Shown here piece by piece: positions 24,765 to 29,099 of a stretch of 29,099 nucleotides of DNA. Source of the stretch: Prado023 sp036375875 (lineage in GTDB: Bacteria > Actinomycetota > Actinomycetes > S36-B12 > CAIYMF01); assembly GCA_036375875.1 (NCBI GenBank), contig DASVBK010000213.1, forward strand, positions 1 through 29,099. Direction: 5' to 3'. The position numbers were made by a program, and so were the translations under genes. The notes below the pieces were generated by a model, which did no database searches, was not told the origin of the DNA, and saw only the letters and a program-made list of their open reading frames with translations. How positions within the stretch are numbered: the stretch's first letter is position 1; each line of letters opens with the position of its first letter.

Positions 24765-26229
24765 CGACGAGGTCCAGCGCGATCGACCACGATTCGATGT
24801 AGTGCAGATCCATGCGCATGCGGTCGTCCCAGCAGACCTCCTTGCGTCCTGAGATCTGCCACAGTCCTGTCAGACCCGGCTTCGTGAGGTGTCGCCGGTG
24901 GTCCGCTTCGCCCAGCAGGGGCATCTCGTCGGGGAGCAGCGGACGGGGACCGACCAGCGACATGGAGCCAGCCAGCACGTTGAACAACTGGGGCAGCTCG
25001 TCGAGACTCCATCGGCGCAGCACGACTCCCACGCGGGTGATCCGAGGATCCTGTCGATATCGCTCTGCGATCTCGTCGTCCGGATCGCCGATCACATCCG
25101 CGCGGAGTTGATCAGCTCCGCTGATCATCGTTCGGAACTTCATGCAGCGGAATGCTTCTCCCGACCGGCCGATCCGCTCGCTGAAGTAGAAGACATGGCC
25201 TGGGCTGTCCAGTTTCACCGCGATTGCGATCAACGCGAACAAGGGCAGGGCCACAATCACGGCAGGGATGGTGATCGCGAGGTCGACGGCGCGCTTGAGG
25301 GCCCGAGCCGGACCGGTCAGGGTGGGTTCGTCGAGATGGAGCAGGGGAAGGCCTGCGGCAGGCCGGGCCGAGACCCGGGGGCCTGCCACGTCGCTGAGCA
25401 CGGGGGAGACCAGCAGGTCGATGCCCGGCCCCTCCAGTCGCCAGGCGAGGCGTCGCAGCAACTCCGGTTCCACGGCGCTGGACTCGGCGACCGCCACCGC
25501 CTGGACCCGATGCAGGTGGATCCACTCAGTGACCTCGTCGAGCCAACGATCCAGGAGGCCGGAGGAGTCAGGGTCGGCCGGAGGGGCGACGGTGCCGATC
25601 ACCTGGAAGCCCGCGACGGGATCCGCAGCGAAGGCGTCCACAAGGGCAGCAGCCCGCTGGCCGTCGCCGATGACCAAGGTTCCCTGCTGGAACCGTCCTC
25701 GCACCCGCTGGTGCCCCAGCCAGGTGCGGAGCAGCCACCTCCCGAGCAGCAGCAGCACCATCCCGGTCAGCAGTGAGGGCAGGACCAGCCGGAGTGGTGG
25801 CTGGCGCTTGGCGACGTACGAGGCGACGGAGATCATGGCGAGCAGGGTCGCGCTGGCGGTGATGATGCACTTGAACTCCTGCCAGCCGACGCCCAGGAAG
25901 CGCTCGTCGTACCCCCTGCGCAGGAGGATCAGGACGAGCCAACCGGCCCCGAGGGCCACACCGTAGAGGACGGTTTCGAGCCTGTCGTAGAGCAGGTTCT
26001 GCTGGACCATGATCCAGACGTAGCTACTGATCGCCACCGTCAGGATCGAGGCGTCCAGGACGAACGCTCGAAGGACCACGGAGAACAGGGGATGGACATC
26101 GGCCGGCAGCGCTGCTTCTGGCCTCTCCCGGATGTTCGCGGCAGAAGGGTGTGCACGTGGTGTCGCCAGGCGCAGCGGCGGTGGAGCCCCTTCTCGATCG
26201 CCTACCGCTCGTGCCATGCGCTCCCCCAT
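24715..26229 (-). CDS. Polyprenyl-phosphate glycosylphosphotransferase (exopolysaccharide initiation)
   Basis: This WcaJ/WbaP-type enzyme moves a sugar-1-phosphate from a nucleotide sugar onto undecaprenyl phosphate, the first step of a surface polysaccharide. The 504-residue protein has four or five N-terminal membrane helices (from about residue 48), a Rossmann-like middle part (GTLVIGDGQRAAALVDAF) and the C-terminal catalytic domain: KRAVDLAITIPAVI helix, FRCMKFRTM, DELPQLFNVLAGSMSLVGPR and KPGLTGLWQISGR. It ends DLVVIVKTAKAVVTGRGAY, the normal family end. ATG 26229 is used. ATG 26217 is in frame with GGGGGAG only 3 nt before it. It is divergent from the lipoprotein hydrolase gene. Confidence 0.93.
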   Translation of the reverse strand: MGERMARAVGDREGAPPPLRLATPRAHPSAANIRERPEAALPADVHPLFSVVLRAFVLDASILTVAISSYVWIMVQQNLLYDRLETVLYGVALGAGWLVLILLRRGYDERFLGVGWQEFKCIITASATLLAMISVASYVAKRQPPLRLVLPSLLTGMVLLLLGRWLLRTWLGHQRVRGRFQQGTLVIGDGQRAAALVDAFAADPVAGFQVIGTVAPPADPDSSGLLDRWLDEVTEWIHLHRVQAVAVAESSAVEPELLRRLAWRLEGPGIDLLVSPVLSDVAGPRVSARPAAGLPLLHLDEPTLTGPARALKRAVDLAITIPAVIVALPLFALIAIAVKLDSPGHVFYFSERIGRSGEAFRCMKFRTMISGADQLRADVIGDPDDEIAERYRQDPRITRVGVVLRRWSLDELPQLFNVLAGSMSLVGPRPLLPDEMPLLGEADHRRHLTKPGLTGLWQISGRKEVCWDDRMRMDLHYIESWSIALDLVVIVKTAKAVVTGRGAY

Positions 26230-26259
26230 TCAAGGCAACGGGCCATGCGCCGCTTGTGA

Positions 26260-26279
26260 CGAATCTGCGACGTGATTCG
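26260..26279. promoter_or_regulatory. Inverted repeat in the divergent promoter region
   Basis: CGAATC (26260-26265) and GATTCG (26274-26279) flank an 8-nt centre, 31 bp upstream of the glycosylphosphotransferase start and about 150 bp before the lipoprotein gene. It could be an operator shared by the divergent pair. No clear -35/-10 pair is visible. Confidence 0.3.
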
Positions 26280-26431
26280 CAGGGTACTCAGCAGATCGCG
26301 ATGAGCAAACCCCGCAATCGCTGGCCCCTCAGCATGCTGCTCCGCCCGTGTCTGTCGCAGGCGGGAAGCGTGGCAGGGCAACGGCCGCTGCTGGCCGGGC
26401 TACGCTGCTCCGGTTCCCGAGGGGGTCTGTC

Positions 26432-27787
26432 ATGTCCGGTTGCTTCCGATGCATCTCCGCGGCGCTGGGTCTCACGGCCCTGACCGTGCTCCTGACGGCC
26501 TGCTCGTCGTCAGGCGCAGGCGAGGGCGGCGCCAGTGACGAGACCGGGACCGGCGGGGCGAGCGTGCAGAGTCCGCCCCCCGCTCCGCCGAACCCGGCAG
26601 GGCTCGTCGACGGTCGTGTCAACGCCGCCCTGCTCGGCACGCACGTGGGTCGCATCGTGGATCCGGCCTCGCCCGCCCCATCCCGCGCGGGGGGGATCCG
26701 GCTCTGGGACGCCGGGGTGGCCTGGCGTGAGCTCGAACCCGCTCAGGGCCAGGTCGACTGGGCGCTCATGGACGCTGCGGTGAGCCGGGCGCAGGCAGCG
26801 GGGGCTCACGAGATCCTGTGGGTCCATGGCAGCACTCCGGCGTGGGCGGCGAAGGATCCGGAGGCGCCCGGCCTCTATGGCCCGGGCACCTCGTCGGCAC
26901 CGGACGAGGCCGCCTACCTGGAGATCCTGCGCCAGATCGCCGAGCGCTACAAGGGTCGCATCACGGCCTACCAGGCGTGGAACGAGGCGAACATCAAGAT
27001 CTTCTACCGGGGCACGCCCGACTACCTGGCCGAGCTGACCGCCGGGGCCAAGCGGGTGCTCGACGAGGTGGACCCGGACGCCCTGCTCGTCGGGGCCTCC
27101 ACGACGGTCCGCGCCAAGGGCCCCGTCAAGGACTGGTACGACCGCTACACCACGAGCCTGGCCGAGGCCGAGTGGCCCGTGGATGCCATGGCCGTGCACC
27201 TCTACCCGCCGGCCGACCAGGGGGCCGAGGATCGGGCGGACTACGTGCGGGTCATGCGGGACTGGCTCGAGGCACGCGGCTGGACCGGGCCGATGTGGGA
27301 CACCGAGGTGAACTACGGCGACCGACGTGACTTCGCCAAGCAGGTGGTGGTCGTCCCGCAGGAGCAGGCCGCGGCGTGGGTTGCGCGGACCTATCTCGAC
27401 AGCCTGGCGCTGGGGGTCGATCGCGTCTACTGGTACAGCTGGAACGACCACCTGCTGGGAATCGACCAGGTTGATCCGGTGACGGGCGCGACGACCACGG
27501 CCGGGCAGGCCTACCTCACGCTCCAGGACTGGTTGGCCGACGCAACATGGGACGGCTGCAGCGGTGAGCTGGTCGCCCCGACGGGCACACGCGGTGCGGT
27601 GACCACCTGCAGGATCACGACGGCCGCCGGCGTCCCGGCCCAGGTGGTGTTCGCGCACCGCGGGTCGGCGACCGTCGAGCTGGCCGATGGGGCGACGGAG
27701 GTCTGCCGCCTCGATGGGTCCTGCACCGGAGTGAGCAGTCCATCCTTGGAGGTGGGCGAGGCGCCTGTCCTGGTGAAACTGGGTTGA
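26432..27787 (+). CDS. Lipoprotein, clan-A glycoside hydrolase-like (GH39/GH5 type)
   Basis: The 451-residue protein starts with a lipoprotein signal peptide: a basic/short n-region, a hydrophobic core and lipobox LTAC with Cys24. A Ser/Gly/Thr/Pro-rich spacer follows to about residue 65. The rest looks like a (beta/alpha)8 barrel of clan GH-A: RLWDAGVAWRELEP, the acid/base Glu185 in WNEAN, HLYPP, and the nucleophile Glu292 in WDTEVNYGD, ending with WYSWND on the last strand. A beta-rich domain with cysteines (about 370-451) closes it. Substrate is unknown; extracellular glycan in keeping with the neighbouring polysaccharide genes is an inference. ATG 26432 has GAGGGGG upstream. A second related gene follows. 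Confidence 0.8.
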   Translation: MSGCFRCISAALGLTALTVLLTACSSSGAGEGGASDETGTGGASVQSPPPAPPNPAGLVDGRVNAALLGTHVGRIVDPASPAPSRAGGIRLWDAGVAWRELEPAQGQVDWALMDAAVSRAQAAGAHEILWVHGSTPAWAAKDPEAPGLYGPGTSSAPDEAAYLEILRQIAERYKGRITAYQAWNEANIKIFYRGTPDYLAELTAGAKRVLDEVDPDALLVGASTTVRAKGPVKDWYDRYTTSLAEAEWPVDAMAVHLYPPADQGAEDRADYVRVMRDWLEARGWTGPMWDTEVNYGDRRDFAKQVVVVPQEQAAAWVARTYLDSLALGVDRVYWYSWNDHLLGIDQVDPVTGATTTAGQAYLTLQDWLADATWDGCSGELVAPTGTRGAVTTCRITTAAGVPAQVVFAHRGSATVELADGATEVCRLDGSCTGVSSPSLEVGEAPVLVKLG

Positions 27788-27791
27788 GCAG

Positions 27792-27825
27792 TCGGCCAAA
27801 AGCCGATGCCCGGGCTCCTTGCCCG
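27792..27825 (+). terminator. Tandem hairpins after the lipoprotein gene
   Basis: TCGGC (27792-27796)/GCCGA (27802-27806) with loop CAAAA, then CGGGC (27811-27815)/GCCCG (27821-27825) with loop TCCTT, begin 5 nt after the stop codon. Each stem is 5 bp, and the pair may act together as a terminator. Confidence 0.4.
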
Positions 27826-27915
27826 AGACCTTCTCACGTTCTGTGATCGGACGACTGTGCTGTGCTATCGCGATCATAAGCGGCGCCAATAGTGCGCGAC
27901 GCGAGCGTGGGGGAG

Positions 27916-27945
27916 TTGACCCCCGCCCCGTGCGGGCGGCAGGGT
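27916..27945 (+). promoter_or_regulatory. Candidate promoter with hairpin in the spacer
   Basis: TTGACC (27916-27921) and CAGGGT (27940-27945) are 18 bp apart, upstream of the secreted hydrolase gene (start 27979). The spacer contains the inverted repeat CCGCCC/GGGCGG (27923-27939), which could be a repressor site. Confidence 0.3.
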
Positions 27946-27978
27946 TGCGGCACCGACATCGACTCGTGGGGGGTCAGC

Positions 27979-29099
27979 ATGCGCAGGTTGTCCATGGCGC
28001 TGGCAGCGACGGCTTCGGCCGGGCTGCTCGCCGCCACCATCCCGGCCACTGCCGCCTCGGCCGCGCCCAGCGATCCACTGTTCGGCCAGCACATCGCCGG
28101 CATCGCTCGGGGTCTGCCGGCCGGTCTGCCGTCGGTGGGAGCTGTCCGGCTCTGGGACGCCGGCGTGTCCTGGAAGGACCTCGAGCCGGGGCCCGATGCC
28201 TACAACTGGGCGCCGCTGCAGGCTGCGGTGGCCAATGCCCGGGCGCTGGGGGCCAGCGAGATCCTCTACACGATGGGCAACACCCCCGCGTGGGCTGCCT
28301 CGGACCCCAACTCCAGCGAGGCGCTCTACGGGCGCGGGACCAACAGCCACCCGCGCTCGAACGCCGACTACGTGGACTTCGTCGACGACATGCTCGCGGC
28401 CGTACCCGGCATCACGGCGGTGCAGATCTGGAACGAGGCCAACCTCAAGGACTTCTACAAGGGAACGCCGGCGCAGATCGCGCAGCTCACCAAGGAGGTC
28501 GCGCCCGTGATACGGGCCCGCGGCGCCAAGGTCGTGGCCGCCAGCACGACGGTCCGCCCGGCGGGCCCGGTGGGCAGGTTCGGGAAGGCCTACGGTGCGG
28601 CGATGCGCAAGGCCGGGGCGTGGAAGTCCGTGGACGTCGTGACCGGGCACTTCTACCCGCCGGCGACCAAGGGTCCCAACGAGCGGGTCAAGTACATCAA
28701 GAAGATCAAGTCCTACTTCAAGAAGTACGGGGCCAAGAAGAAGCCGCTCTGGGACACCGAGATGAACTTCGGTGACACGCGCGGCTACATGCGCGTCAAG
28801 CGGCAGTACACCGGCGACACCGCGGCCACCTACGTGGCCCGCGCGTACCTCGACGCACGGCGGTACGGCGTGCAGCGAGTCTTCTGGTACGGGTGGGACA
28901 TCCACGTGCTGGGCACTGACATGACCAGCCGCGGCAGCGGCGCGGTGGATGCCGGCGGCCAGGGCTTCCTGTCCATCCAGGAGTGGCTGGCAGGTCAGGG
29001 CTGGGGCGGCTGCAAGGTCAAGGCCGCCGTCACCACCTGCAAGGTGGGGGGCGGCACCATCCGCTACGCCGTGAGCAAGCCCAGGACCATCACCCTGCC
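27979..29099 (+). CDS. Secreted clan-A glycoside hydrolase-like protein, 3' end missing
   Basis: The frame opens with ATG at 27979 (GGGGGG upstream) and is uninterrupted for 373 codons to the window edge. It is a paralogue of the preceding lipoprotein. Shared blocks are RLWDAGVSWKDLEP, the acid/base Glu153 in WNEANLKDFYKGTP, HFYPP, the nucleophile Glu261 in WDTEMNFGD, and a WYGWD strand. The Glu-Glu spacing is 108 residues against 107 in the neighbour. Here the signal peptide ends in an ordinary AXA site (AAS-ASA-AP) with no lipobox Cys, so the protein should be released or wall-associated rather than lipid-anchored. A Lys-rich segment (VKYIKKIKSYFKKYGAKKK) lies before the nucleophile strand. 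Two cysteines appear in the C-terminal part, as in the neighbour. Confidence 0.8.
   Translation, partial: MRRLSMALAATASAGLLAATIPATAASAAPSDPLFGQHIAGIARGLPAGLPSVGAVRLWDAGVSWKDLEPGPDAYNWAPLQAAVANARALGASEILYTMGNTPAWAASDPNSSEALYGRGTNSHPRSNADYVDFVDDMLAAVPGITAVQIWNEANLKDFYKGTPAQIAQLTKEVAPVIRARGAKVVAASTTVRPAGPVGRFGKAYGAAMRKAGAWKSVDVVTGHFYPPATKGPNERVKYIKKIKSYFKKYGAKKKPLWDTEMNFGDTRGYMRVKRQYTGDTAATYVARAYLDARRYGVQRVFWYGWDIHVLGTDMTSRGSGAVDAGGQGFLSIQEWLAGQGWGGCKVKAAVTTCKVGGGTIRYAVSKPRTITL

Noticed and set aside
27788..27978. c-di-AMP or other riboswitch in front of the secreted hydrolase
   Set aside because: Hairpins are present, but none of the conserved riboswitch core sequences I know could be matched, and a simple terminator and promoter explain them.

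Overview
The window is chromosomal DNA from a very GC-rich actinobacterium (Actinomycetota). The evidence is the strong G/C preference at third codon positions, frequent GTG starts, TAnnnT-type -10 boxes, a dnaK-grpE-dnaJ-hspR operon with an HspR-type operator, and a mycobacterial-style MFS/cNMP/patatin fusion protein. The order or genus cannot be fixed from the sequence. No insertion sequence, prophage, CRISPR array or toxin-antitoxin pair is visible.

Left part (1-3670), housekeeping and stable RNA: a divergent partial gene at the edge, tadA (tRNA A34 deaminase) and upp (uracil phosphoribosyltransferase), convergent with an S66 LD-carboxypeptidase. Two small RNA genes follow: ffs (SRP 4.5S RNA) on the minus strand and tRNA-Ser(GGA) on the plus strand, each with a -10 box about 7 nt before its mature 5' end. 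An OsmC-type peroxidase closes this part.

Middle part (3675-14504), stress block on the minus strand: dnaK, grpE, dnaJ, hspR, clpB, then the roughly 1040-residue fusion of a 14-TM drug-type MFS transporter, a cyclic-nucleotide-binding domain and a patatin phospholipase. A 12-bp-arm inverted repeat upstream of dnaK carries GAGT-N7-ACTC, matching the core of the HspR operator HAIR. Divergent from dnaK is a membrane-anchored Fe-S oxidoreductase of the mycobacterial EtfD type (14505-16748), followed by a YbaK-type editing deacylase and a convergent MFS exporter.

Right part (18748-29099), surface polysaccharide region: a GT-C-like integral membrane protein and a GT2 glycosyltransferase (overlapping, minus strand), then divergently a DUF4012 protein and a GT4/DUF1972 glycosyltransferase. 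A polyprenyl-phosphate glycosylphosphotransferase converges on the GT4 gene with overlapping 3' ends. Two related clan-A glycoside-hydrolase-like proteins follow, one a predicted lipoprotein and one with an ordinary signal peptide and cut by the window edge. Together these suggest initiation, extension and extracellular processing of an exopolysaccharide. No flippase or polymerase was recognised, so the locus probably continues to the right. The GT4 and phosphotransferase genes have visibly more A/T-ending codons than their neighbours.

The best candidates for further interest are the transporter-phospholipase fusion, the paired glycoside-hydrolase-like proteins with different anchoring, the HspR operator variant, and the GrpE N-terminal extension that resembles the DnaK tail. 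None is clearly a wholly undescribed system.
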